Source: Escallonia rubra (lineage: Eukaryota; Streptophyta; Magnoliopsida; Escalloniales; Escalloniaceae). Taken from it: DNA of 64,000 bases. Under the pieces are notes generated by a model. The model saw only the letters and a program-made list of their open reading frames with translations. It was not told the DNA's origin and did not search any database. The position numbers were made by a program, and so were the translations under genes. Positions 35,070 through 46,023 of this stretch are shown here, piece by piece (within the stretch, counting starts at the first letter, position 1; each line of letters opens with the position of its first letter). The DNA is taken from contig JAVXUO010002355.1 of assembly GCA_033065855.1 (NCBI GenBank), positions 1 through 64,000 of the forward strand, given 5' to 3'.

Positions 35070-36141
35070 ATCCGATTCATGCTATTTTTATAGTTATTAT
35101 TAGTTTATATAAACTTAGGCTTTATTGTTAATTATATTTTATTATTAAGCTTAGGCCTAGTAATACAATTTGATTAATTAATTTGGTCCAATCCATTTCG
35201 GTTGTCAAGGTCATTAGTCTAATTGTCAAGTCCATTAGTCGTGCCCAACACTTTGGTCCAGCCTAATAGTTTAGCAGTCCAATCCAACTATGCCAGTCCA
35301 GTTCAAGTGTCTAGATTTTTATTTTTATTTTATTTTGCCTAGATAATTTAGGGAATTACTCTATGAATTATGTCTGATGCAAAAGATTAAATAAATGATT
35401 TATTTGGTACATCCTATCTGCAAAATTAGAGATAATTAACAAAATTAGGGTCGGATATTGCCTCGAAATTCAAAAAATCATTATAAAATTATGGGAAGAA
35501 CTGGCCGATTAGTTTTCAAAATTTTGACTTATCTTCGGATCACAGATTGGCATAGGCAATCTTATTAGTTCCGCGTCCCAGGCCCTTGGCCTTCATTTTC
35601 GTCTCATTTTCAATTAAGCTTTTTTTTTTGCTAGAGATTTTGTACTATTTCTCTGTTAAATGGTATATTATCTCTGCCGAGAATTTAGCCCTTCATATTT
35701 ATTTTAAAACTTATTTAGTCTCTTGCGTCGTGGATCCTTCAGAGAGCATTCTCGAGTCATCCAGACAAGCAAATTCTCGAGGTAGCATTTAGTAGCTTTC
35801 TAGCTTAGCTCACCACTATAGAATTGTCTCCCATTTTTCCGCGATCACATTTCCATTACAAAAATCATAAAAAGATTCTTTTTCATTTCTCAGACTAAGT
35901 CAAAGACCGAAATGTAGATTGCCTCCCATAAGACTAGAGGCGAACTACGGATGGTTTTGATTACGTAGAGATCGAAAAGATGTAACAGATGCCTAACACC
36001 TTACCGCTAAATAACTTAGTCGCCTCATCCATTTCTCTGATTTCGATAAATTAGTTGTCCTTTGGGCATTTCAGAGTCATTTCTTGGTTATTTTTCTTAA
36101 TAAAATTCCTTCTGGTGGATTTTTCGAGGCGGTTCGCTACA
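35070..36141 (+). repeat. 3' LTR of the nested element
   Basis: About 1.07 kb. Its first bases are altered from the family start. It ends GGCGGTTCGCTACA. Its last part corresponds to the minus-strand sequence next to the primer-binding sites at 4463 and 54333, which places it in the TGTAGACACC family. Confidence 0.65.
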
Positions 36142-36386
36142 ACACACACACACGCCACTGCATAAACATATGCATACACAACACTCATACGCGCGTGCAC
36201 AAACATACACGCACATGGCAACACACATACAACATACACGCACATGGCAACACACACGACAGTGGCAGCCACAAAAGCACACAGCCATACACACACTGCA
36301 CACCCACGACACACACTAAAAACACATGCACCTTAACTAATTATCCACACATTGTATTTTACAGACACACATCCTCATTTACACTA

Positions 36387-36418
<32 letters not shown>

Positions 36419-36540
36419 CCCATCAAAATTCACACACACAGACACCTTAAATTACACTAAAGAAAATTACCCGAATTCAATTCCCCCCCCCCCCCACCCT
36501 CTCTCTCTCTCTCCCTCCCTCTCTCTCCCCCTCTCTCTAA
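36142..36540. repeat. CA-rich tract, poly(C) and (CT)n microsatellites
   Basis: A CA-rich block at 36142-36450 includes pure (CA)n at about 36396-36417. A C run at 36482-36496 is followed by a (CT)n block to about 36538. It is the far half of the low-complexity tract of the reversed LTR. Open frames here on either strand are artefacts of composition. Confidence 0.85.
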
Positions 36541-36879
36541 TTATTCTTTCTATTTTTTTCCTTTCTTTCTCCTAAAGGTATTTATCCGTTATTATTAGGT
36601 ATTAGATAAGTAGGAAGTTGCATATTTTCCATAACATTTTTTCAAAATTTTAAACATGTCATGCCAGTAATCTAACCAACTTTTGATAATTCCAAACTAA
36701 CCCTAAAACTTTGCATAATTATATTTTGACCCAAAAGAATTTTAGCCTTTATCACCTTAGACCAATTCCCAATTTTGCTAAAAATTATCGTCTTTTATTC
36801 TTAACCAACTGTTACTTACTTTAGATATCTTAAAAAAGTACGGTGTGTTACATTCTCCCACCTTACAAAAATTTTGTCC

Positions 36880-37060
36880 TCAAAATTTACATGCCTGCAG
36901 TATTAAACAGATGAGGATATGCGTTCAGTATGGTATGCTCTGGCTCCCAAGTAGCCTCCTCTATGGCGTCATTCCTCCACAACACTTTTGCCAATGGTAT
37001 CCCCTTGTTTCAAAGAACTTCATCACGCCTGTCCAATATCTCCACTGGCACCTCCTCTTA
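36880..37060 (-). pseudogene. Chromodomain remnant of gypsy element 4
   Basis: On the minus strand the frame reads EEVPVEILDRRDEVL, a stop, then NKGIPLAKVLWRNDAIEEA and TWEPEH..., ending PYPHLF-like, just before the polypurine tract of the LTR at 36852. This is the C-terminal chromodomain-type tail of a chromovirus pol. The upstream pol is not present; the sequence beyond 37060 becomes the hairpin repeat array. Confidence 0.75.
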
Positions 37061-37149
37061 GCTTAAGGTTGATTGGATCTCATAGGCACGATGCTAGGGC
37101 TTCCTACGTATCCTCCAAGTAGGATTCGGGCCAACGTAGTTCATTAAGA

Positions 37150-39100
37150 TATAGATATTGTTGGAAGCCGGAGCCAACAGTAACAGTGATTAGTCATCAA
37201 ACAATATTACAAAGGAATTTGATATTGAACCTTGTCTGGAGCCGGCGCCGACAACATGTACAAACGGTACGAATGGTTGGTCGTCTAAAGCTACTAAAAG
37301 GTGTTGACCTTAAAAGTCTAGATTCGTTATTTTGATAATTCCAAGATTAATGTTCTATCATTAATCTAACAATGTTATTAAGTATGATTTCAGGACCAAT
37401 CATAGCATGGACAATTCTCTAGTCAAAGACTTTGGACTTTGGACTTATACTAAGTTTATTTTCATTCATTGTAATAAATCTTAATCTAAGCCTTCTTAAA
37501 GATCTATCACAAAATCAAAAAGGACAAAACCAAGAAGTTTTAGCTGGAAAAGATTTTCATTCAATGTTTTTTCAAAACCTTCGATCAAATTCGTCAGATA
37601 CTTCGTTGCTGTAACTTAAAAGATTTCCATTCGAAAAAATTCCAGTTTTCAGTTGAAGTCATCCTTTCATTCGAAGGAAATTTGTTTCGATCGAAGGAAT
37701 CTTTCAGTCATCATTTGTCTGGATTTGATTTTGTTTTCATTTGAAAAGAAAGGTTTTTATTCGAAGAAGAAGGTTTTCATTCGAAGCAAAAGTTTTCATT
37801 CGAAGTCTTTGCTTTTCATTCGACTGAATCTTTCTGTAGCACCAAAATATCTCTGCTCTTCTAATTGTTTCGAATGAATCTTGCATTCATTCGATCAAAT
37901 CTTCCAGAGGTAACTTAACATTTTTTGAATGAATTCCTCCGAATGATTTTTAACATTCATTCGAATTATTTCTTTTAAACAATCTTTGTGTTATCCCTTT
38001 AACTACTTTTCAAGGTCATATTCTTTGAAGGATAAAAGGGACCCTTAGAGAGTTTATTTTCTCACTTTTTTTATCTCCGAAAAATCTCTCTCATTCCTCT
38101 CAAAAAGTTTCTCTCAACATATTCATACATCTATATACAATTCTTTGAGTGAGTTCTTTGTTTGAGATCTTGAAAAGCAAGCTTCTTGGTTAAGTTCTTT
38201 AAGATTTAGATCCTCCGACCTAAGAAAGCTTAGCTCATCTGTTTTCATTTGTAATATCTACTTATTGAGGAGTGTGAATTGTATTTCAATTGTATTCTTC
38301 ATTTTATTTGTAATCATTGGAAACCTTGACGAGGTTTAAGAACTGTACTGAGGTTTGAGCTAGCACCCGAAGCTAGCTAATTAGTGGAAGGCTCGAGTAG
38401 GTCTCCTTTGTGTAGAGTGCTAGGGGACTCGACATAGGCAGGTGGGGCCGAACCTGTATAAATCTATGTGTCGATCTGTGATTGTTGTTATCTTGTTAGC
38501 TAAATTTTTAAATTTTTGATTATAGATATAAACACCTATTCACTCCTCCCCCCCCCCAAGTGTGTTTAGGGACCTACAAAAGGTTGTGTCTAAGTGTCGG
38601 AGCTAATAACGTGTACAAACGGTTGGTCACTTAGACATAATGAAAGGATGATCCTAAAAGTCAGAGCCAACAACGTGTGCAAACCGTTGGTCGCTTAGGA
38701 ACATCGGAATACATCCAAGAGCCAGAGCAACAATGTGTACAAACTGTTGGTCGCTTAAATGCATAAACGGGGGTTGAACTAAGAGCTGAAGGAAACAATG
38801 TGTACCAACGGTTGGTCACTTGGATATATATAAAAAGGTGAGCCTAAGGGCCAGAGTCAACAACACGTACAAACGGTTGGTCGCTAAGATTCAAGAATAA
38901 GGCAATCCTAAGAGCCGGAGCCAACATCGCATACAAACGGTTGGTTGCTTAGGAGCACCGGCATATGTCCAAGAGTCGGAGCTAACAACGTGTACAAATG
39001 GCTAGTCGCTTGGACATATGGAAACTTAAAAAATATCACTCAAAGTCAGAGCCAACAATGCCATAAAGATAGCTGGTCGTTTTGTGCCAAACATATCAAT
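37150..39100 (+). repeat. Tandem array of 60-75-bp hairpin-forming units, split by a solo LTR
   Basis: Two degenerate units lie before 37302 and eight after 38578. The consensus includes 'gagccaacaacgtgtacaaa' followed by 'cggttggtcgctt'. In each unit CCAAC and GTTGG can pair. The outer flanks also pair in several units with different sequence: tgtctaag/cttagaca (38587, 38630), tcctaa/ttagga (38652, 38695), tcctaag/cttagga (38906, 38948) and catatgtccaag/cttggacatatg (38962, 39009). Others (38720-38890) have lost it. No protein frame runs through. Confidence 0.8.
37302..38578 (+). mobile_element. Solo LTR, copy 2 (1.28 kb, TSD AAAGG)
   Basis: It starts TGTTGACC and ends GGGACCTACA. Perfect 5-bp duplications AAAGG flank it (37297-37301, 38579-38583). 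It belongs to the same family as 12261-13808: both share the ends, an 'aaagactttggact' segment and the 3' block with gaggtttgagctagcaccc. In place of the AGTCGAAG array it carries a looser series of 'ttttcattcgaag' repeats (about 37556-37960). It sits within the hairpin repeat array, so it is younger than the array. Confidence 0.87.
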
Positions 39101-39612
39101 ACAACTGATAAGAAGAAAATGTTGCATCTAGTGACAAATGCGGGATCTTGCACTGGTCTTACACCATACAAAAATCACTGAACTGAACAACAGACTCGAG
39201 TCCTCGGCTTGAAAAACAATTCGTAGATAGATAGTAAAAATGCACAGGAAAGCATGCACAACACACAAATAATGGATAAAAACGCCATAACTGAATGAGC
39301 TAGGTTTTATGTAAAATGCACAGGCAGGCATATCATGAAATTTTAGGTAACAACATAGTCATGCAAGCACGCTAAGCACACAAGCACACAAAGGTATGCA
39401 AACATGTATTTTACACAAGGATGCAAAATGTTTTGTTTTAATTAGTATAATTATTATGTTTTCAGGTAGAAAGTTGGCCAATTAGTCCGATGACATAAAG
39501 AGTCGAAATATTGAGTCAAAAACCGGCCAGTTAGTAAGCAAGTTTGAATTTTTGAAAACTGAAATGTAAAAAATCACCCAATTAGTCAGTAGGTTTGACC
39601 ATTTAAAAGGAA
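39101..39612. other. Intergenic or LTR-related sequence, left flank of the MULE
   Basis: No gene seen. From 39470 to 39600 there are 'ccggccagttagt'-like words that also occur across the MULE at 43400-43430, so the MULE probably landed inside one such repeat. Confidence 0.4.
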
Positions 39613-40877
39613 GGGGTAAATGCACTTTGCCCCTGTACTTTAGGTCGGTTGCAATATGGCCCCCCTCTTCTTCAAAAAGTTGAATTAAACCTCTATATAC
39701 TCATCAAAGCTGGGTCAAAATGGACGGTTTTCATCCAAGTTAACACAGTTTTTGGTTGGGTAATGTTTGGCGCCCAAAACCTAAATTTTTAGGATGAAAC
39801 TACCCTTTTGACCTAATAAAATGCTAAACACTTGCCAAAAATAACCCAATCGACCATTTTCATTTCACTTCATTTGCAAATCCTAGAAAACTTGTAAATG
39901 GAAGAATGTCGTGGTGGCACGAATCTTATGTGTGCTACTGTGTTGTTTTGGCTCCTGTGAGGACATCATATACATCCGCTAATTTTGGAAGAAGGAATTA
40001 TGGTTGTGTATTATATGGGGTATGTAAAATGTTTAAGTTTGTAGGTATTTTTACTTAACAATTGTTTGTAATGGCTCCTAATTTTAATTCTTGGTTCTTT
40101 ATAGATCCAAACAATTGTGAATATTTTTAGTGGGTTGACCCACCTATATGCCAAAGAGGTAGAGAGGTGGTATCTAGTTTGCTCAATCGCACGACCAAGA
40201 TCGAGAAAGAACTGGCCACTGTTGTAAGTTGGGTGCTATTGATGCTTGTGATAGTGTTTAAGATTTAATTAATGTTGTTAGGATAGTGCATGGAGGCAAA
40301 CTGCATTTACCCATTGTACATTTGGGCATTCTAAAATGATGTAATTTGGATGTAATTTGTCAGCAATGCTTCCTAAAATTAAAGAAATCGGTGTTTGTGC
40401 AAGTTGTTTTGTGTGTGTGTGTGTGTGTGTGTGTGCAATCTGTTATAGTGTGTTTGCTCAACCAGTTGTAGTGTATTTGTGCAAGCTGTTGGAAGTGTGG
40501 TTGTGAAGGCTGCTGGAAGCGTGTTTATGCAGGGTGGTTTGTGTGTTTGTGCAAAGAAAGGCATGAAGTACTCTTGGTCAAATATTACGAGCTGTGAACT
40601 ATGTAACCTAGACAAAAAATTTAAAGCTAGCCTAAAAAACAACAAGGTCAAATAAGGCAACATGGACAAAAAGTTTCATTCAAGACAAATATGAATCCAC
40701 ATGGTCAAAATTTACAAGCTGTCAAACACCATAAAGTACTCCTATCTGCAAAAAAAATGTGTGCTTTCATTTCACTACTTCACACAGCCAAAATAAAGTA
40801 TGTCCACATACCAAGAGGCTTGCCTTAAAAACAACAACGCAAATGATAAAAGAACAGTATTTACAAAAAGCTACGAG

Positions 40878-42468
40878 CTAAACCGAGGTCTTTGTAGCTA
40901 AACTCTTCTTCTTAGTAGCTTCAACATATGCTTTTCTTTTTTGTACAGCTTCAAGCCTGATCTTCCCCGTTGTTGTCTCCATAGAAGCCAATCTTGTTGC
41001 TTCATTAGCAACATGAGGTAACTCAGAGCTGCCTACAGTACCAGGTATCCAAACAAGAGATAACCTCCTGGCTACATTAGCAGCAATGAAAAATCTTGCT
41101 CTACTGGCAACATTTTCTCTCACAGTTGCATCATCATCCTCAGTAGAAGCACAAAGGGCAGCAACGCGGAAGAAGAAGAAGCAGCAGCAGCAACAACTTC
41201 TTCTTGCCATCCAGGATTTCCAGTCTTCTTGGCACCAAATCTCCCGCATAAGGCTCCAGTATGCTTCTTAGCAGCTTGATTTTTATTTTTGTCCTGCATT
41301 TAGTCAGTGTGCTAAACATCAAGCCAAATCTATAATTTTAGCCTACAAAATTAAAATAGCACAACTACTTACAAATACTGCTCCATCATTAACTCTAGCA
41401 TTTACCCCCTCATCTACTCTAGCATCCACTCCTCTGCCAGCAGCATTTACTTGACAAGGCTGCCTAATCATTAATGTTAGCAACAAGTACATTCTTAAAA
41501 AAAGCAAATTAAACAGCCAAAAAATACAATGCTAGTAATCTTACCCCTGATGCATGATGACTTGATGCCCCACTGTGGTGCTTGCCTATCCTTTTCTCAG
41601 GGTGCACTGGATTTGCAGCTTCTCAAGTTATGCCCAATTTGAAGGCATTTAGCACAAGTCATCACCCTCCCCTTTCTAAACACATTGGTTTCTCCTCCAA
41701 CCTCATTACCAGACTTTCTCCTCAACTTCTTTGGCCTGCCAATTGGTTTCCTCTAAAATGGTAGTGCTAATAGTTCAATGTTAGCTTTCTCCCAGTCAGT
41801 CTCACAAGGGACTGGATGCATTATGCTACTGTATGCTCCAGGTATGTCTTCTTACTGTAATATGGATCTACATAGGTATATGGTTTCTTCCTAATCAAAT
41901 AAATAGAGGCTACAACATGCTTGCAAGGGATGCTTGCCAGTTGCCACATTCTACAGTTGCAAGTCATCTGCCTCAAGTAAAAAAATCATTTTCTTAACAA
42001 ATGATTCAACCTCAAACTCCAAGTCACCGCACCAAGATGCAAAACAGTCTTTTGAGGCTACTTTTATGTTCTCTAACTTCTCCAAAATATTGGGACAAAT
42101 GACATCATCATACTTCTCCATAGCCGTCTTCTTCACTTGTATTCTTGTCATCACATGCTTCCTTATCCACTCAACCATGGTCACTATTGGCATATCTCTG
42201 GCTTCAAGAATGTAGCTATTAGAACACTAAGTGAGGTTGTTGACAAGAATGTCACACTTTGAAGTTGTGACATTCTTGTCAACAACCTCACACTAGAACT
42301 AGCTATCTTCAGATCCCCTAAGATACCTATTAGCTCCCACTAAGATACCAAGTCTAAGTCATAGTCATCAATGTATTCAACCAAACCACCTTGGTATAAC
42401 CTATTTGGTTTACAAGTAAAAAGTCCCCCATAGTGGATTTCTAGTGTTACACTGTCAAACACAACCAT
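40878..42468 (-). pseudogene. MULE transposase gene, catalytic core deleted
   Basis: From the ATG at 42468 the frame gives a PB1-like N-terminus known from plant MULE proteins (MVVFDSVTLEIHYGGLFTC, then YQGGLVEYIDDYDLDLVS, a stop, WELIGILGDLKIASSS). It meets the C-terminal part at a 26-bp perfect palindrome (42231-42291): YILEARDMPIVTMVEWIRKH, then a frameshift and a SWIM zinc finger (CNCRMWQLASIPCKH near 41950), KPIGRPKKLRRKSG and a zinc knuckle CAKCLQIGHNLRSC (about 41615-41655). The tail, in separate exons to 40878, is Lys/Gln-rich. The DDE catalytic domain, usually over 1 kb of sequence, is absent, so it cannot transpose itself. Confidence 0.8.
42231..42291. repeat. Perfect 26-bp palindrome at the MULE deletion junction
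   Basis: Arms 42231-42256 and 42266-42291 are exact complements separated by nine bases (ctttgaagt). On the minus strand the inner arm is part of the normal coding sequence (CDILVNNLT before the ILEARD block) and the outer arm is its inverted copy. Confidence 0.9.
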
Positions 42469-42552
42469 TTTCTTTAAAATAAAATAACACAAATTTATTA
42501 CTAAACAATAATAAATTCCTACGGCAAACTATAGGAATTATATACATTTAAT

Positions 42553-42591
<39 letters not shown>

Positions 42592-43395
42592 TTCACCCAA
42601 GTTAAATGCACAGTTTATTAAAGTAATAATAAAATGTATCATGAACAACGCATAAGCAATGATTCAGCAACTGTGGTCCAACAAAAGGTACCCCCCCCAC
42701 CCCCCACCCCCCCTAACAAACACTGCGGTCCTCTACAGACATGCATTTCTAAAGTGTCTCATTTTCATGTCAACTTATACATAGAAAGTTGCCTGAAATG
42801 TAAACCCTACATTTAAAAGAAACCTAGTATTGTAAACCCTAATTGCTAGATCGTAAGTGTTTAGTGAGATGTACAACATAAAATGAGTTAAAAAATGTAC
42901 TCCCAAATTGAAAACAACAAACTCTAAATTGAAAATCTTAATCTGTTGATACAAATTCAACATTGGATAATGGGTGAAAACTGTGATTTAACAGCATATA
43001 CCGTGACTTTACAAAACAAAAGTGATAAGAGGGGAACAAAACGTATCTTTTACTGTGCGAATCCAAGGCCCTCGTCGTTCTTTCAGTTGATCTACAATCT
43101 AATTTGTTCGATGATCTTCTGTCTTCAATCTTCACTCGGTCTTTGATCTTCAATCGGCAGAGAGATTTGGGAGACAAAGAGTTTGAGAACTTTGGGAGAC
43201 AAATGGTTTGACAACTGGTTATACAATCTTAAATGTTGTGTCTATAAGAAAGGGTAATTGTGACATTTCGACAAGCTTAGTAACGGCCATTCATTTTTGC
43301 CATGTTTTGATGAGTATAGAGAGGTATAGTTCAACTTTTGAAGGGGGGCATATTGCAACCGACCTAAAGTATAGGGGGCAAAGTGCAATTACCCC

Positions 43396-43640
43396 TAAAC
43401 GAAAAACCGGCCGGTTTATCTGTTCATATTTGAACGGGATATTTAGGTCTTTTTTCCACTTTAAACACAATCCAACCACTTTCTCTCCCAAGGACTCCCA
43501 TTCGTAAAATCCTACCCCAATTACATCTTTAGGCTATAAAACCCTAAGATTCTCTCCCATTTTCTGCAAAATTATGGAGTTTGTTTGAACTAAAAGGGGA
43601 CACAATGGTAGACCCCAAATTGACCGTATTTCACGCTTCT
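43396..43640 (+). promoter_or_regulatory. Promoter-like region upstream of the PMD remnant
   Basis: A TATAAAA box at 43535-43541 is followed by ccctaag and a pyrimidine-rich leader, about 100 bp before the first exon-like sequence. Upstream are 'accggccggttta' words of the repeat family seen at 39480 and 46300. A similar layout, repeats then leader then remnant, occurs at 46290-46810. Confidence 0.4.
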
Positions 43641-46023
43641 GACTGTTGAATCGGACAGAGGATCATTCTTTCTTTACTCCGGATCTAAGAGTTCACCTTG
43701 GCAAGCACTTTTTTGCAAACAAGGTATGTTTTGTAATGAATTCTCTTTGATTACACACACTAATTCATACTTTTTCACATACAAGTCATCCTCATGCAAA
43801 GTAGGACAGACCCATGCTATTTTTTCATGCATTCCATGTTTAAACTGGATGGCTCTTTGAGATTTTCCTCTTTTCTTGGTTTTGCAGCCCCTTCCCTCAA
43901 GTACACATTGTAGGGGATCGCCTAATCTGGTGAGGGAATGGTGGGCTAAGGTACCCAAATCTATTGAGGCTAGGATAACTGAAATCGATTTTGAGCTTCT
44001 CTTAGACGGGTTACATGCTTTCACCCGTAGAAAAAAGCATATGTTGTGCTTGGCCGAGCATTGGCGGGGTTTCAGAAACACTTTTCACTTACCATTCGGG
44101 GAGGTTATGCTTATCATGTATGATTTCATAAATATCACATGTATTCACATTCGAGGGAGGCCTATTCCTTGGGTCTATGATCTCGACAAGGATCGGGACC
44201 TCGTGGTCCAGTTACTTAGTTTTGAACCGTCCTACAAAAGAGGCGGTTCCACCTTTCTTGGTACACTTTGATCCCACTACGAGGGTATGACCCTTGAGGG
44301 TGCTGACGATGTGACTATCGATTAGTACGTCTGGGGGTTCTTGGTCTATGTCTTGGGGGAGACATTGTTTAACAATGGGGATGATTCTTTACAGTTTTGG
44401 TGCCTACGAGCTTTGGAAGAGGTGGGTAATATAGGGGAGTACGACTGGGGTACTCTCGCCATGGCATATCTATATCATTCTATTGGGGCGGTGTCCTGGG
44501 GGGGCAGTCTTTAAGCTTCATGGAGTATTGCGACATCCGGGAGGTATGTCTACACTCTCTTAGTGCTTTTCTCATTATTCTCATGCATGCAATTAGACAC
44601 TTTGCTCACATATTGCCTCTATTCACAGGTTTGGGCTTTTGAGGTCCGGGGTCACGTACCCCGCAATTGGGTGAGAGACACACAGGGGAGACTGAGCCGG
44701 TGATGTCCCGATAGATCTTTCGGGATGAACGAGTAGGGGCCATAGTGGGTGTCTATCAGGATGGCTTCAACGGGCTGACACAGCGCCCGATAAGTGATCC
44801 ATTTGTTTTTGAATTTTCCTTAATGCCCATTTATGAATACTCATAACTTGTTTATTTTATTTTAGGCATATATGTCCAAGTGGGAGACGACAGATGCTTT
44901 TCCCGAGGAGTTGGCGCTCACCCGGTGCCAGGTGCTGCTGGCAGGACCCTCGTAGGAGGAGTTCTATTTGGGAGAATGGGTGCTCTTCTAGCATCCTATG
45001 GACGTTGAGGCCCGTGTCCCGGCAGCCCTTCCTGTGGAGATGTATTAGACGGGAACCCTAGACTGGGTATTCTGGTAGAGCTTGATCAGGGGGATTTATG
45101 TATCCTCCTTAAGGTGGCCTTACGATCCTCGTACCTACGAGGAATTTGTGAGAGAAAACTTGGCTCCCCCATTGACTATGGAGTGATTAAGGAGGCTATA
45201 GGGCGACCAGGGACCGAAAGTGAAAGGGGAAGAAGGAGGCTGAGTCTGCGGATGGTATCCCGCCTTCTTTGAACGGTTCAAGTTTTTTTTTAAGGGCAAA
45301 AGTGAGGAGCAAGAGCTGATCCCCCGACCAGAGAAGGATTCTGAGGTTTTCGAGCTTAAGGAGCTCGCGCAACTCCAAACGGTAAAACTAAATCTCAACT
45401 ATGCTTAATTTTTCATCCATTTTTTTTATTTTTAGCCCTTATGAACTTGTTTGTTATAGGTCCTGAGCTCAGTGCTAAATGATGCCTACCGGATGATACA
45501 TAGTCTTAAGGATATGGTATCCACTCTATAGGACTTGTTAGAGGTGTACGGATTGTCTGCCGAGACGACGGGTGTGCCTACTCCCACCCCCTCGATGCCA
45601 CCTTCAGGAGGTGGGTCGAGTGGAGGACAGAACACTACAGAGCCCGTTATTCCATCTATTTCCACTCAAATTGCTATGGGAAGAGCCCTGGTGCTTCAGA
45701 AGGGAAGCCCCGTGAGGATGAGGGCGACAAGTTGTACCTTCTCGAGGTAGGTTAGCCAACCAGAGCCAGGGCTGCCAAAAGGAAAATAAGCTGCTGGTGA
45801 GAGCAAAGGAAAAGCCTTAGCCCCTCCATCAATGAAGGTAAGGCCCAAGTATTCCTGGATAGCGGCGGTCTATTGTAAGACCTACAAGAAGCCTGGATCG
45901 ATTGAGCCTGTGGTAGTGGAGTCATACCCTAATCCTAAAGACAAGGAGTATGAGCAAGATAATGAATCATCGGGGACTGGCGGTGAGGAGAAGCCAATCC
46001 CCAAGAAGACCCAGAGGACTTGA
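43641..46023 (+). pseudogene. Plant mobile domain (PMD) protein remnant with introns
   Basis: Exon-like pieces: up to 43723 (DLRVHLGKHFFANK, donor GTATGT), 43888-44543 (FHLPFGEVMLIMYDFINITC, IRGRPIPWVYD, later YDWGTLAMAYLYHSIGAVSW), a GT-AG gap 44544-44628, a piece with AYMSKWETTDAFPEEL near 44870, and, after a gap 45382-45459, a Ser/Pro-rich tail to 46023. The middle is the plant mobile domain (aminotransferase-like), found in host genes such as MAIN and in many transposons. Stops at about 44270, 44700, 44955 and later make it non-functional. The surrounding repeats favour a transposon origin. Confidence 0.6.

Larger units (their letters stand above)
32971..36141 (+). mobile_element. Nested LTR retroelement with TSD ACACA
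   Basis: The left end, TCTAGGCACCCCATTTT, is a mutated form of the TGTAGACACCTCATTTT start. The right end, CGAGGCGGTTCGCTACA, matches the 3' terminus of that family. ACACA flanks both sides (32966-32970, 36142-36146), though the surrounding tract is CA-rich, which weakens the test. It contains two direct repeats (32971-33680 and about 35070-36141) and a short internal region. The element is internally deleted to 3.2 kb. Confidence 0.7.
31754..36852 (-). mobile_element. LTR of gypsy element 4 in reverse, interrupted by a nested element
   Basis: On the minus strand it starts TGTAACACACCG at 36852, directly after a polypurine tract (aaggtgggagaa), and ends ...CGGGATGTGACA at 31754. Blocks near its end match the LTR at 22675-26241, so the two are relatives in opposite orientation. 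Without the insertion at 32971-36141 it is about 1.9 kb. A CA/GT-rich tract is split by the insertion: part lies at 32870-32965 and part at 36142-36450. It cuts gypsy element 3 just after its chromodomain stop. Confidence 0.7.
39613..43395 (-). mobile_element. MULE transposon (3.8 kb) with long terminal inverted repeats
   Basis: The left end reads ggggtaaatgcactttgccc and the complement of the right end reads ggggtaattgcactttgccc. The inverted similarity, including ctttaggtcggttgcaatatg-like and tatactcatcaaa blocks, runs about 110 bp. Flanking 9-mers TAAAAGGAA (39604-39612) and TAAACGAAA (43396-43404) agree at 7 of 9 bases, consistent with the 9-bp target duplication of Mutator-like elements. 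It contains one transposase gene on the minus strand, internally deleted. A (GT)n tract lies at 40410-40434 and an (AT)n tract at 42556-42590. Confidence 0.8.

Noticed and set aside
36051-36575. 163-codon plus-strand frame and minus-strand cysteine-rich frames
   Set aside because: They are translations of the CA-rich and CT-rich low-complexity tract.
40878-41322. Leucine- or cysteine-run proteins near 41170-41250
   Set aside because: Runs come from a short CAG/AAG-rich region in the MULE gene tail; only the minus-strand frame continuous with the transposase is kept.
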